64,000 bases of DNA from NCBI GenBank assembly GCA_949128115.1, contig OX421967.1, forward strand, positions 19,422,635 to 19,486,634, written 5' to 3'. The notes under the pieces were generated by a model, which did not search any database, had not been told where the DNA came from, and saw nothing but the letters and a program-made list of their open reading frames with translations. Shown in pieces: positions 33,409 to 45,928 of this stretch. Origin of the DNA: Anaspis maculata (lineage: Eukaryota > Arthropoda > Insecta > Coleoptera > Scraptiidae). Position 1 is the first letter of the stretch; the number at the start of each line of letters is the position of its first letter. The translations under genes were made by a program, and so were the position numbers.

Positions 33409-33664
33409 TGCAAATGGTGATGAAAGCATGAAATTCGGTACACATACTCAGAATGAGCACCTCTCTTAGACAAGAGGTGGAGCCACGCCGAATTTTCACC
33501 GGAAGGGGGCTAGGGGGGCTCCTAAAAGTTGAAGGTCCTAGGGCTCCCACCAAACCGCTTATCAGCTCGTTTTATCAATTAAAAAGGAAACTCATGAATA
33601 TATCGTAAAAATTGACGACATTTATCGCCTAGTCCCGGGAATTTTTCATGATGAAAAAAAATAA
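33409..33664 (+). repeat. repeat family B, copy 3
   Basis: It begins at TTGCAAATGGTGATGAAAGC, lacking the first 40 bp of the family, and ends GATGAAAAAAAATAAG. After this the sequence leaves the family and the palindromic cassette begins. Confidence 0.85.
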
Positions 33665-33702
33665 GGGGTAGTATTAATTAAAAATAAGCATAGGCATTTG
33701 AG

Positions 33703-33945
33703 TAGTGTAGCTATGAGGGTGCCCCCACCACTTTTTTTGATTGAGCGATGAGCGGGGTCTTGGTGTGTTGTGATTTTTCTGATTGGTTGGTGGGCGTGTC
33801 TTGGTGTGTTGTGATTGGTCGGCGGGGGTGGGGGGCGTCGGCGGGCGTGTGTGTTGCGATTGGTCGAGGATTGGTCGATGTCCGCCATTGGTGTGTTGGG
33901 ATTGGTCGACCGACATTCCGCCATTGTTGTCCGCCATTTTGTCTG
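33703..33945 (+). promoter_or_regulatory. left inverted terminal repeat with CCAAT and YY1-like boxes
   Basis: A G/T-rich strand containing six ATTGG words (inverse CCAAT boxes), most as GATTGGTCG or GATTGGTTGG, and three CCGCCAT words, the core of YY1-type sites. A CTGCGCAG word and a G/C-rich CCGCGGCGCGGGGG block follow at 33967-34002, just before the first ORF. The composition suggests a terminal repeat that also acts as a promoter. Binding is inferred from known consensus sequences only. Confidence 0.55.
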
Positions 33946-34039
33946 ACATTGCTGGGATTGTTCGACCTGCGCAGTCGGCAGGTGAACCCGCGGCGCGGGG
34001 GAAGGTTGTATATGAGTAGTTGAACGTGTTTTGAATAAG

Positions 34040-34309
34040 ATGGAGCTCGATACATTTTTGAAACTGTATAATGATGTAGTGTTGTTGGATCATCGAATGC
34101 AATTGTTGTATTTACAAGGAAAAATAAGAAAATTTGCAAATCAGAAGCGACATTTTTCCCGTCACGGTTCCCATCATGCCAGTTGTTGTTGGTCATCTGA
34201 TATTGCGGACGAAGGACCCGATACATGCGAATGTAGTTACGCTGAAGAAATCCAGAAGAAAATCGATAAAATTATAAATTTATATTTAAGAATTTTCGTT
34301 ACAAACTGA
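34040..34309 (+). CDS. 89-residue protein of the cassette, unrecognised (ORF1)
   Basis: The ATG at 34040 (AAGATGG, a good context) opens 89 codons with varied composition, starting MELDTFLKLYNDVVLLDHRM. It has an N-terminal region likely to be helical (to residue about 40), a histidine/cysteine-rich middle (HFSRHGSHHASCC) and CECSYAEEIQKKIDKIINLY near the end. The clustered Cys/His could bind a metal. AATAAA follows at 34341-34346. I do not recognise the family. Confidence 0.6.
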   Translation: MELDTFLKLYNDVVLLDHRMQLLYLQGKIRKFANQKRHFSRHGSHHASCCWSSDIADEGPDTCECSYAEEIQKKIDKIINLYLRIFVTN

Positions 34310-34340
34310 AATTGTCTGCTGATAAATTTGTTGGATGTTA

Positions 34341-34346
34341 AATAAA
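34341..34346 (+). terminator. AATAAA poly(A) signal of ORF1
   Basis: It lies 32 bp after the ORF1 stop. It faces the opposing signal at 34371-34376, so the two transcripts would overlap at their 3' ends. Confidence 0.6.
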
Positions 34347-34370
34347 AAAAATGTGATAAGTAAATAGTGT

Positions 34371-34376
34371 TTTATT
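34371..34376 (-). terminator. AATAAA poly(A) signal of the minus-strand zinc ribbon
   Basis: The reverse complement is AATAAA, 19 bp beyond the stop of the minus-strand ORF. It is convergent with 34341-34346. Confidence 0.55.
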
Positions 34377-34394
34377 TTCCACCTTACAACATAA

Positions 34395-34535
34395 TCAGTT
34401 TTTAGTTGATAATGGGGGGTGTTTTTTTCCGCAACTCGACATTAGTTCTTTGTACTGACAAATTATACAAATTGTATTTTCTTGATCTGTTTCCCCTTGG
34501 CATCGTGGACATTTGTGCTTGACGGGAATCGGCAT
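34395..34535 (-). CDS. 46-residue zinc-ribbon protein of the cassette
   Basis: It starts MPIPVKHKCPRCQGETDQEN. The frame has CPRC, ten residues, then CIIC, a CPxC..CxxC zinc ribbon (rubredoxin-knuckle-like). It stops at 34395-34397 and a poly(A) signal follows. The plus-strand ORF at 35236 repeats the pattern and some residues (MPI-VK, CP-C-GET), so the two are mirror-image paralogues within the palindrome. Such short zinc ribbons occur in nucleic-acid-binding proteins; the role here is unknown. Confidence 0.6.
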   Translation of the reverse strand: MPIPVKHKCPRCQGETDQENTICIICQYKELMSSCGKKHPPLSTKN

Positions 34536-34641
34536 GGTACTGGGAGTAAAACAATTATACATGTGGTTTAAAATAGATTTTATTTAAAATGTCATGGCTA
34601 CATATAATTAATATTGATATGTAAGATACATATAATTTTTG

Positions 34642-35004
34642 GTGTTTAATCAAGATGAGTGGGAATCATTTATGAAACTAGAACGAAAAGTCACAAATTT
34701 TCTTGTATTGAAATATCCTGTTGAAACCATTTCAATATCTTCAACCAAAACAATGTATTGTATAAATTTAGAATTCGATGAGTGTTTTACTATTGTGAAT
34801 AAATGTACTTTAGAGAAAATTAATATTTGTAAGGATTCTTTTGAAAAGCTGATTGTAATTTTCGATATTATTAAAAACGATATTATACACCTTAAACATC
34901 AAAATTTTTTCAATTGCTACATTAAAACCTTAACCAACAATTATTTATGTGAGAAATCAATTGTAAAAAAGGAAAAGAACTTTTTTTCCAAAAGGTGCTA
35001 TTAA
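34642..35004 (+). CDS. cassette ORF2, about 120 residues, unrecognised, start uncertain
   Basis: An open frame from the stop at 34633 runs to TAA at 35002-35004. It begins VFNQDEWESFMKLERKVTNF. The first in-frame ATG is at 34672, but the QDEW block before it looks coding, so an upstream exon joined at an AG (for example at 34654) is possible. The 'xEWxxF' beginning followed by alternating hydrophobic strands and a helix is vaguely like PC4-type single-strand-DNA-binding modules. This is only an impression. Lysine-rich C-terminus. Confidence 0.5.
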   Translation: MFNQDEWESFMKLERKVTNFLVLKYPVETISISSTKTMYCINLEFDECFTIVNKCTLEKINICKDSFEKLIVIFDIIKNDIIHLKHQNFFNCYIKTLTNNYLCEKSIVKKEKNFFSKRCY

Positions 35005-35235
35005 CATTGTACTTAGAATTTCCACAAATGTTAATGTTAGATCATTTTGAAGTTCAACAATTTTATGCACATATGACCGATGGAAAAATAATTGTGAATA
35101 GATTTTCCCCGATAATTTAGTTCACACTTTCCTCTCGCAACTCCAAAATTTCCTAACGCTTGATAGCTTCTTGACATGATGCGCATGAGCTGAACCTGTA
35201 ACATGCGATCTTTAAAAGTTAGTTTTTGTTCTAGC

Positions 35236-35454
35236 ATGCCGATCGCAGTCAAATTTGTTTGCCCATGGTGTAGTGGGGAAACTGAATTTGAGGATGACCC
35301 ATGCTTATATTGCGCACGTTGGTTAACCGAAAGATTTGAATATGGGCAAAAAATACCAAAAAATACATCCAATATGAGAAATCTACCGCCATTTGTCGCT
35401 GCAAAGGACCAATGTCGAGTTGCGGGGGGGAAAACATTCTCCATTACCAACTAA
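35236..35454 (+). CDS. 72-residue zinc-ribbon protein of the cassette
   Basis: ATG at 35236 begins MPIAVKFVCPWCSGETEFED, then CLYC. The first 30 residues parallel the minus-strand zinc ribbon at 34395-34535. A unique stretch of about 35 residues (WLTERFEYGQKIPKN at its start) follows, and the last part is again homologous at the DNA level but in another frame. A poly(A) signal is at 35481. Confidence 0.6.
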   Translation: MPIAVKFVCPWCSGETEFEDDPCLYCARWLTERFEYGQKIPKNTSNMRNLPPFVAAKDQCRVAGGKTFSITN

Positions 35455-35480
35455 AACCCGATTATGTTGTAAGGCGAGAA

Positions 35481-35486
35481 AATAAA
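35481..35486 (+). terminator. AATAAA poly(A) signal of the plus-strand zinc ribbon
   Basis: It is 27 bp after the stop codon at 35454. It is repeated at about 35569 because an approximately 87-bp segment is duplicated in tandem at the inner edge of the right terminal repeat. Confidence 0.55.
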
Positions 35487-35539
35487 ACACTATTTACTTA
35501 TCGCATTTTTTTATTTAATCGACCAATCCCAACACATCA

Positions 35540-35817
35540 ATGGCGGACATCAACCAATCCGCGGGAAATAAAACACTATATTTACTTATCGCATTTTTTT
35601 ATTTAATCGACCAATCCCAACACACCAATGGCGGACATCGACCAATCCTCGACCAATCGCAACACACACGCCCGCCGACGCCCCCCACCCCCGCCGACCA
35701 ATCACAACACATCAAGACACGCCCACCAACCAATCAGAAAAATCACAACACACCAAGACCCCGCCCATCGCTCAATCAAAAAAAGTGGTGGGGGCACCCT
35801 CATAGCTACACTACTAT
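35540..35817 (-). promoter_or_regulatory. right inverted terminal repeat of the cassette
   Basis: It is the inverse of 33709-33900, with the same CCAAT (ATTGG) and CCGCCAT boxes, here pointing inward on the minus strand. Two or three copies of CGACCAATCCCAACACA(C/T)C and ATGGCGGACAT are present because the inner part is tandemly duplicated (35478-35564 and 35565-35650). Confidence 0.6.
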
Positions 35818-35905
35818 ACTCATTTGCTTAGATTTTTGAGAAGTTGCTAAGCAGACTTTCCCTAGCAACGCCTATGAAATCCAAGCAAATGCTTATGCTT
35901 ATTTT

Positions 35906-38570
<2,665 letters not shown>

Positions 38571-39130
38571 ATTAGGCGGTTCTGTCACGATAATTACCGA
38601 ATTATTGATCCGATCGAATCGAAATCAGGTACGGAGGCCTAAGTTCAGCCTGGAATGTTCTGATTAGACTTTGGGTGGATGATTTTGATCGGAAGCCCTC
38701 AGGTGGCACATTGGGTCTGGGTTTGTCTGTCCAAGCTCTAAATTGAAAATATAGAGTTGAAATTTGACACACAGATGCAGTGAAAGTTTTCAATCAAGTT
38801 TTTGTAATTTCATCATCATATCTGAAGTAGGAACAAAAATTTCAATAAGGAACCAGCATTGCATTTTTGAGATATCACAACAGTTAGCTACCTAGTTCTA
38901 CCTTTTGGATCATTTCATCACCTTGGAAAACTGACCTAACCTGTCATTTTTTCTGTCCGCTCAACAATGGATGCATCAGGATGCTCGCTAAACGCTCGAC
39001 TAAATAGAATTTTTTCATCAATTTCCAAATCGAATCGCCCCCTCCCGAAGGGACACTTCGATCAAAATCATTACTGACGTCTCTGGATACCGCCGGGAAA
39101 GTTTTGTGTCGCCCCACAACAGATTTTTAT
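38571..39130 (+). repeat. repeat family J, copy 1
   Basis: GATCGTACAAATTAGGCGG to CCGGGAAAGTTTTGTGTCGC is shared with 42355-43110 in the same orientation. Signposts are AAGTTCAGCCTGGAATG, GATTAGACTTTGGGT, GGCACATTGGGTCTGGG and GAGATATCACAACAGTTAG. It follows family F directly in this copy. Confidence 0.8.
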
Positions 39131-39139
39131 TAATACGAC

Positions 39140-39343
39140 CCAAGTTCTTCGGCAGAACACACAAATTGGTTTTATTTTATTTTCACCTACAAAGAATTAA
39201 TAAGGAGATGTGCAACACGTTGATTCCCACAAATTCGTATCCTCTGAATTCGTTTGTGGAGTCAAAATTTTGATGGTGTATCTTCTTGAAGAGGGGCATT
39301 CCAAAGAGTGAGCTATTTTCAACACTAAGTTCAAACAGAATTT
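39140..39343 (+). repeat. fragment of the sequence downstream of family B
   Basis: AGTTCTTCGGCAGAACACAC to GTTCAAACAGAATTTT matches 11993-12195 and is interrupted by family D. Confidence 0.8.
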
Positions 39344-39930
39344 TACTTTCCCGGCCCCACCAACATGGAGGGAAAGTATTGTAATCGTGCAGAAAAAAGT
39401 TTTGAGATTTCACCGGATATATCCATTTTGAGGTCCCCCAAGTCGATTAAGACCATTTCCAGAATGATGTCTGTCTGTAGGTGTGTATGTGTGTGTGTGT
39501 GTATGTATGTGTGTGATCTTCCACGATAACTGCCGAACCGTTTATTCGATCGATTTGAAATTTGATATGCAGACATGGTTTCGCCCTGGAATGACCGGAT
39601 CAGTTTTTGGCTGACATCTGTCAAACATAAGTGTCACTATCAGAAAATGACAAAAGCTACATCTCACGGAACTTGACTTGCAATATGTCATTTGAAAGCC
39701 CTTGAAGAACTGTATTCAGAACAGTTGAAAGTATTTTCCTACCTGTTGTCTGTCAAATTATAAAAAATATCAAAGTCTGGAACTTTGCCATTTAATTATT
39801 CAAAATCTATAGGATAGATGTGAACCAAACCCGGCAGGAAGCAACATTACCAAAGAATCAAACTAATGCTGAAGTTGAAGTTTCCCACCGTTTTCCGGAC
39901 AAGCGCTATGGATTTTCAAAAAATTTCCTA
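39344..39930 (+). repeat. repeat family D, copy 2
   Basis: ACTTTCCCGGCCCCACC through the short GT/GTAT microsatellite (39472-39515) to CCCACCGTTTTCC. It is about 85-90% similar to 35906-36041 plus 37591-37980. Confidence 0.85.
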
Positions 39931-40806
39931 GCCGATTCCAGCCTCGCTTGCCTGTTCCTCGATTTTTGGCCTATATAATTTTTTTAGCAACATAGCAACC
40001 AAACCGGTAGGTAACTACGTTTACCTACGACCACTGCCGTAAGTGTCGTTCACCCCACAACCCGGAACCTAAGTAAGTGAGCCCTTACGCACATCGTGAC
40101 GTATTCTGTAAAGTAAATCGCACAGCGTGCGGTAATGGTAAAGTAAATCGCACAGTTAGGGAATTTATGTTTCTGATGTTGGGGGAATTTTGATCGAAAG
40201 ACATTCTCAGATAATTCACATTCAAAAATGGGAGCATTTCACGGGAACCTGACGCGTGCCCCGGTAGCACCTCTCACACCGAAAGCATAAGCAAGACTAG
40301 CTGTATATATTCGTAGCGAAGGCATGGCCATAGAAGTAAGATGTATCAACAACAAAATCGTCTAGATTATTTTTCCAAGTGAGGGATTTAAGAATTTCTT
40401 GATTAAATTTTAGCTTGCATTTATAGGGCTTAGTTTTTACTTGATCACAATAATTTTGCGAGATTTATTAAAAAAGATACAAAATATCAATGCAAGGAGT
40501 GCCCGCAGTCACCAACAACTTGAGATCAAGTAGGTGTAAAAATTAGACAGTTACAACAAGCATCAAATGTCTGATGACAGGTACTCTGCTGCCTGCCTAC
40601 ACAAGTTCGATAATTTTCAAATAATACTATTTATTGCTGTCCAGTATTCATGTCCCAGTGTTGTAATCAAACTATATCACCACCTCGAACGAATAATTGA
40701 ATGGCTATAGGTAGGTACGCTTCTAAATACACCTCAGGCCTCGCTTTAAGCACAGTAAGTGAACACTAAATTTTAAATAATCGATTTGTGGGTGCTTTTC
40801 TTCCAG
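39931..40806. other. no gene recognised
   Basis: About 870 bp not matching other parts of the window except a direct repeat of GTAAAGTAAATCGCACAG at 40108 and 40138. It ends in a strong polypyrimidine tract and AG (TGCTTTTCTTCCAG) at 40806. Confidence 0.4.
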
Positions 40807-40900
40807 GTCTCGACGGAAAGCGTTGTACAACAGACAACCACCGAGCCAGCAGACACCAGAGTTTGAAAATGCTATCCGTCTTTGACATTGGATTAATCTG
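40807..40900 (+). CDS. candidate exon after a strong splice acceptor
   Basis: The acceptor TGCTTTTCTTCCAG at 40793-40806 is among the best in the window. All three frames stay open for 19-30 codons: VSTESVVQQTTTEPADTRV then stop at 40864-40866, a frame with KALYNRQPPSQQTPEFENAI, and one starting LDGKRC. I cannot choose between them, nor name a protein. The frame ending TRV would be in phase with the signal-peptide exon at 11556-11600, but linking them over 29 kb is speculative. Confidence 0.25.
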
Positions 40901-41659
40901 ATGGCCGTAAACACCACTCAAAGTACCTACCTCTTCTCCGATTTACTGTAATTTTAGTTTTCAAAAGTGTATAATATGAGATACATAATACTATTATTCT
41001 TATTTAAATACAATAAAAGTAATCAACTGAAGCAATTATTCGCTATAAACGCTCTAAATTGAGCAAAACCTAGTATCCTATGAGCACGGATATTAATATT
41101 ATGAACACGGATGACGACAGACGAACCTGCGGTGGGGTGCGTGCTCCTCCTGTCAAGAGTGTCAAGGCACACTGACAATCTGCATACGGCGGGATTTCAT
41201 TTGAATTTTGAATCAGGGAAGAACTTAAATCGTAGGTATTCCAAGAAATACGTGGCTCTTTCACCTATAATTTTTGCCGTTTACAATACCACTGGCTACA
41301 TTCCACGTTAATTATAGCTCCTAAGTCAATATCTACTGTTATTGTTGATGTAGGACTGTTTTATTACCTTGGATTTCTGAAAATTAATCTGGGCCCCTCA
41401 CAAAGTTACAATACCGCTTTGGATTGGGGTCGTAGGTAAAGTACTGTACATGACACGAGTAGTAAAGCAATTACGCACTCAGGGAAATACTACACTCGCT
41501 CGCTACGCTCGCTCGTGTGCAACTTTTCCCTGCGTGCGTAATATGCTACTTACTACTCTTGTTACGTAATATACTATTTTGTTACGAATCGTATCAATGT
41601 CAAAGTGACAACATGAACGCTGTTCTCGGCAGGTTCTCGGTGTTTTCTTTTGTATCTTC
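40901..41659. other. no gene recognised
   Basis: No supported exon. CTCGCTCGCTACGCTCGCTC at 41494-41513 is a small dyad. Confidence 0.4.
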
Positions 41660-42256
41660 TTGCATCGTTTGGGGCAACAGTGCGAACCGATCCTTTGTGT
41701 TGTTTGGGGCTCCGTAAACCCCCTTGTGTTTTCTGTGGTTTTAGCAACTCCAGTATGCTCATTCCATTGACGTATATGTACAAACTGTAATGTGTGCAGT
41801 TCCCTTATTTGATTCGGTACCCAGGGCCCCATCCCCATGGTGCCTGCCGTTCAAGGCCCTGATGGGGCCCCCATCTGTGTCTATCAGATTTTGCCGTTTT
41901 AGGCCAAAACTGCGGCCTTGTGTCTTCTTGGGTTCGTTGAAGCCCTCTAGGCTCCTGGTGTCAACGGGTGTCTCTTGAAGCCCCACTGAGCCCCCTTTTT
42001 TTTAGTTTTCAGAATTATCGTGCCTTCAGGTGTGGTTCGGACCTAACTTATTGATGGGCTCGAAGTCTCATTTCAGGGGTCACCACTTGGGGGCCCTGAA
42101 TTGCAATTGATTAGAACTCTGCCCCAGGTTTTCAATCCGCGACTGATTTTCACCGGTTATTTTTCAAACAATAATTTAGGTTGCATCATTAAAGGCAACA
42201 GTGCGCCCCGATTAATTGTGTCTTCAGGTGTTGTTTGGGGCTGCGTAAACCCCCTT
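41660..42256. repeat. about 520-bp segment flanked by direct repeats of about 70 bp
   Basis: GGCAACAGTGCGAACCGATC..TTGTTTGGGGCTCCGTAAACC (41673-41725) recurs as GGCAACAGTGCGCCCCGATT..TTGTTTGGGGCTGCGTAAACC (42196-42252). The interior is G/C-rich with many GGGCCC words and no clear coding frame. It may be a tandem duplication or an element with terminal direct repeats. Confidence 0.5.
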
Positions 42257-43110
42257 GTGTGGAACTAGCATTGCATTCTTGAGATATCACAACAGTTAAC
42301 TACCTCTAGTTCTACCTTTTGAATTATATCATCACCTTGTACCTACCTACTTCATAATGCGATCGCGCAAATTAAACGGTTCTGCCATGATAACTACCGA
42401 ATTGTTGATCCGATCAAATCGAAATCAGGTACGAAAGCAGAAGTTCAGCCTGGAATGACCTGATTAGACTTTGGGTAGATGATTTAGTTTGGATTTGGAA
42501 GCCCTCCGATGGCACATTGGGTCTGGGCTTGTCTGCCCAAGCTCTAAATTGAAGATATAGAGTTGAAATTTGACACACAGATGCAGAAAGTTCTCAGTCA
42601 AGTTTGTGTAATCTCATCATCATGTCTAAAGTAGGAACAAAAATTTTAATATGGAACTAGCATTGCATTCTTGAGATATCACAACAGTTAGCTTCCTAGT
42701 TCTACCTTTCGAAATATTTTATCACCGTGAAAACCTAAGAGCCTGTTATGTTGTGAATGTTTTCAATCAAGTTTGTGTAATTTCGTCATCATGTCTGAAG
42801 TAGAAACAAAAATTTTGATGAGGAACCTGCACTGCATTCTTCAGATTCCGCAACAATTAGCTTCCTTGTTCTTTATACATTACGAAATATTTTATCACCT
42901 TGGAAACCTAAGAACCCGTCACTTGTTCTGTCGGCCCGACAATGGATGCAGGATGCTCGCCAAACGCTCAACTCACTAGAACTTTTTCAATCAACTTCTC
43001 AATTGAATCCCACTTTCCCGAAGGGACGCTCAGATCAAAATCATTACTGACGTCCCTGGATACCGCCGGGAAAGTTTTGTGTCGCCCCACAACAGATTTT
43101 TTCAATGTTT
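42257..43110 (+). repeat. repeat family J, copy 2, with internal partial triplication
   Basis: It is shared with 38571-39130. The block GCATTGCATTCTTGAGATATC with CACAACAGTTA appears at about 42267, 42659 and, in diverged form, 42828, so part of the family is present three times. Confidence 0.78.
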
Positions 43111-43440
43111 TGAATCGAAATCACTGAATTCCTCCCAGGAAAACATACCCTAAACCATTCGTTGGACGTACCGCGTGCGATTGAACGTGGAGTAAGTCCT
43201 GAACCACCATCAGAATTTTACTTTCCCGGCCCGCCCAAGGGAAAGTGTTGTGATGACGCAGGATGCAGGAAAAACGTTCTGACACGATAGCTGCCGAACT
43301 GGTAGTCTGATCGACTTGAAATTTGGTATACAGACAGGGTCTTGCTGTTAAATGAGCTGATTAGTTTTTGGCTGTCCTCTGTCAAACGGAAGTATCACTA
43401 TCAAAAAATGACAGAAGCTATACCTCTCTACTTATTTTTT
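43111..43440 (+). repeat. tail of the family B-associated sequence followed by family D, copy 3
   Basis: 43111-43216 matches 12200-12303 (TCGAAATCACTGAATTCCTC, GTACCGCGTGCGATTGAAC). At 43217 family D starts (ACTTTCCCGGCCCGCCC). This D copy lacks the microsatellite block and ends after GACAGAAGCTATACC. Confidence 0.8.
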
Positions 43441-43477
43441 TTAGAGGAATCACCTCCCGAAATTTTATGGAAGGTCA

Positions 43478-43975
43478 CTGGAACACCCTGAATAGTAGAA
43501 GTGTATTGTGGGACAGGTAATGATAATTTTTTCAGTTACAAATAATTGGGTAAAAACGAGGGTAAAATATTGGAGCTGCCGGAACGTATTATTGGAGTGG
43601 CCGTCAAAATATCATTTCAGGAAACAATCAATACACTCTGCGGAATACACAAAATATCCTACAGAAAACATGAGTGAGTAGGTAATGAAATGGGTCGAAG
43701 AATCTTCCCACGCTGTTGTCTGATTCCAGAAGATGTTTTGAAGAGATTTTGAAGTGTTTTATTGCCTGCACGCAGGGTGGTTTATGGCACCAATAATTAG
43801 ATACCTAAGTTCGGTGTGTATACTTGACACTTCCTCTTGCAGCAGCATTCATTGTGCATCACGATTCAGGGGCGTGTTTTTACACAGCTTACCCCACAGA
43901 GTAGGCTCACCCTCACCGGCGTCATAACATGGCCCGGCGGCCCACTGGATTTTTGTCCTTGATATTCATTAGCCT
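43478..43975 (+). repeat. repeat family K, copy 1
   Basis: ACAGGTAATGATAATTTTTTC, TTGGAGCTGCC, ATCTTCCCACGCTGTTGTCT, TGCATCACGATTCAGGGGCG and CCACTGGATTTTTGTCC recur in order at 58890-59425. The function is unknown. Confidence 0.8.
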
Positions 43976-44484
43976 GGCTTCGTCATACTCCTACACCTAC
44001 CTACTGCTACTTACAATACCATCATTAATTCATTACTGAATGGTTTTCCTCAAATTATGGGAATGGTTATTGTAATCAATGAAGTTTTCCGTCCTGAATC
44101 CGAACTTATCTGATAGGAAGGTAGGTACTATTTAGGTAGTTTCTTTATTTTGAAATCAACTTATCATTATCAATATCAAAACAATCTCAAGGCGTCAGCC
44201 TACTGATTTTCAAATTCTTTCAAACACAGCTGATGTGACCTCGGCTGTGACTGCTGATTTCAAAAGTAAGTACCAGGATCAAAAGAGTCTAGAGGATAGG
44301 AAGAATCTATAGGGGATAAGCAGATTCAGACGATTTCAAAAATCATCATAACTTCTAATTGCCATTGGCTTCAGTTTTCCGATTAACCAACATTTTTTGA
44401 ATTTTTTGCTAAACAAAAAGTTTTCTTGGATCCCAATTTTCAGGCTCTTGGCCTAGTTTGACATTTCTGATGGAACAAACCTAT

Positions 44485-44736
44485 ATATATATATATTTAG
44501 CACAACGGGCCGTGAAGACCCCGGCTTTTACAATAATAAATAATTGTACATTCTGTTATAATGTGAGTGTATAGTGTAAAAAAAATTATAATTGTTCCAG
44601 AGCTTGTCCCACTATGCCTCTCCACATTATCCTGTCGTTCGCCTTTTCCCTCCAGTTAGTGACGCTCAGCTGTTCCAGGTCTTTTTCCACCATATCGATC
44701 CATCTGTTTTTTGGTCTGCCTCTTCTTTTCTTGATA
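44485..44736 (-). mobile_element. 5'-truncated non-LTR retrotransposon with 13-bp target duplication
   Basis: The insert ends in a (TA)n tail at 44485-44495 on the minus strand's 3' side and is bounded by GGAACAAACCTAT at 44472-44484 and again at 44737-44749. The empty target is present at 20515-20527 as GGAACAGACCTAT. The insert keeps the last 50 codons of a reverse transcriptase ORF plus about 100 bp of 3' UTR. Confidence 0.85.
44586..44735 (-). pseudogene. reverse transcriptase ORF, extreme C-terminus
   Basis: Minus-strand frame KRRGRPKNRWIDMVEKDLEQ, then TNWREKANDRIMWRGIV and a stop at 44586-44588. The RGRPxxRWxDxVxxDL and W(R)ExAxDRxxWRxIV pattern is typical of the C-terminal tail of insect non-LTR retrotransposon polyproteins. 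It is intact as far as it goes, but severed at its 5' end by truncation. Confidence 0.8.
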
Positions 44737-44882
44737 GGAACAAACCTATCATATCAGTTTGTTTTTTAACTCAAATCTCTATCTTCTGTTACACGGTGTT
44801 TCATACGCATGACAAAAATATACGAGGTGAAACTTCAACCCATTTAACTGCCCATGCCCATGCCGTATAGCTAAATATTATA

Positions 44883-45914
44883 CAGGGTGGTCCTCGTTTT
44901 ATGTCATTAAATTTAAGGACCAATAAAAAATGAAAAATGAAGGGGACTTTCTCCAGAAAACATATTTGAGAAATGCCTAATAACATCAGAGATACAGCCC
45001 TCCAAAGTTGGGAATAAATAATCGTTTTTTCCGCATAACTTTTGAACCGTTCAACCGATTTGATTATAAATAGAACCAAAGATTCACTGAAATTATTCTC
45101 TGTCGAAGAATCATAACATGTTCCATAAAAAAGTTTCAGGGGCTTAGACATTAGGGGGTGACCCTACTTTCCCCTTTATTTTTCACCCCCCGGTTATTTT
45201 TGAAAACTGTTTGAATTTTGAATTTTACGTTCAATTTTGAAGAAAAAATCACTGTTGCAAAATTTTGATTAGAGGCTTCGTTTAGAAGATATTCGAGTTT
45301 GAAACATCCCGAAATCGCCACTTTCCAGAACCCAAATTGTTTTTTTCCTGAAAATTTCCCGTGTTTTGGAAAAAATGGTGGTTTATTAACTTAGAAATTC
45401 TAGAGAACCTATTTCAGCTGAGAAATCATGAGTTTCTTTGGATTTTAATTTTTAGACCTTGAAAGTGGCGATTTCGGGATGTTCCTCAAAGTTTCAAACC
45501 CAAATATCTCCTAAACGAAGCCTCTAATCAAAATTTTGCAACAGTGATTTTTTCTTCAAAATTGAACGTAGATGTCAAAATTATAAACAGTTTCCAAAAA
45601 TAATTAGGGGGGTGAAAAATAAGAAGGAAAAAGTAGGGTCACCCCCCATTGTCTAAGCCCCTGAAACTTTTTTATAAAACATGTTACGATTGTTTGACAA
45701 AGGATAATTTCAGTGGACCATTGGTTTTATTTATAATTAAATCGGTTGAACGGTTCAAAAGTTATGCGAAAAAAACGATTATTTATTTCCAACTTTGAAG
45801 GGCTGTATCTCTGTTTTTAGGCATTTCTCAAATATGTTTTCTGGAGAAAGTCCCCTTCATTTTTCATTCTCTATCGATCCTTAAATTTAATGACATAAAA
45901 GTCGGACCACCCTG
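44883..45914. mobile_element. 1.03-kb CAGGGTGG foldback element at a TA site
   Basis: It starts CAGGGTGGTCCTCGTTTTAT and ends with ACCACCCTG, TA on both sides. The arms are about 500 bp, centre near 45400. Inner blocks (TTTTGAACCGTTCAACCGAT, GAGATATTTGGGTTTGAAAC-like) are shared with other members. It interrupts family G relative to 20656-20690. Confidence 0.9.
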
Positions 45915-45928
45915 TATAGTTGGAAATA

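Larger units (their letters stand above)
44275..44880 (+). repeat. repeat family G, copy 2, interrupted by a retrotransposon end
   Basis: GATCAAAAGAGTCTAGAGG to GCCCATGCCGTATAGC. The first part is inverted at 51480-51685 and the last part is shared with 20510-20670. It is cut at 44485-44736. The continuous form TGATGGAACAGACCTATTG is at 20513. Confidence 0.8.

Noticed and set aside
34639..34641. TTG as start of cassette ORF2
   Set aside because: A non-ATG start is unlikely in a nuclear gene; an upstream exon or the ATG at 34672 is more likely.
41503..41838. 111-codon minus-strand frame
   Set aside because: Overlaps a G/C-rich direct-repeat segment; no domain, and other frames are open equally.
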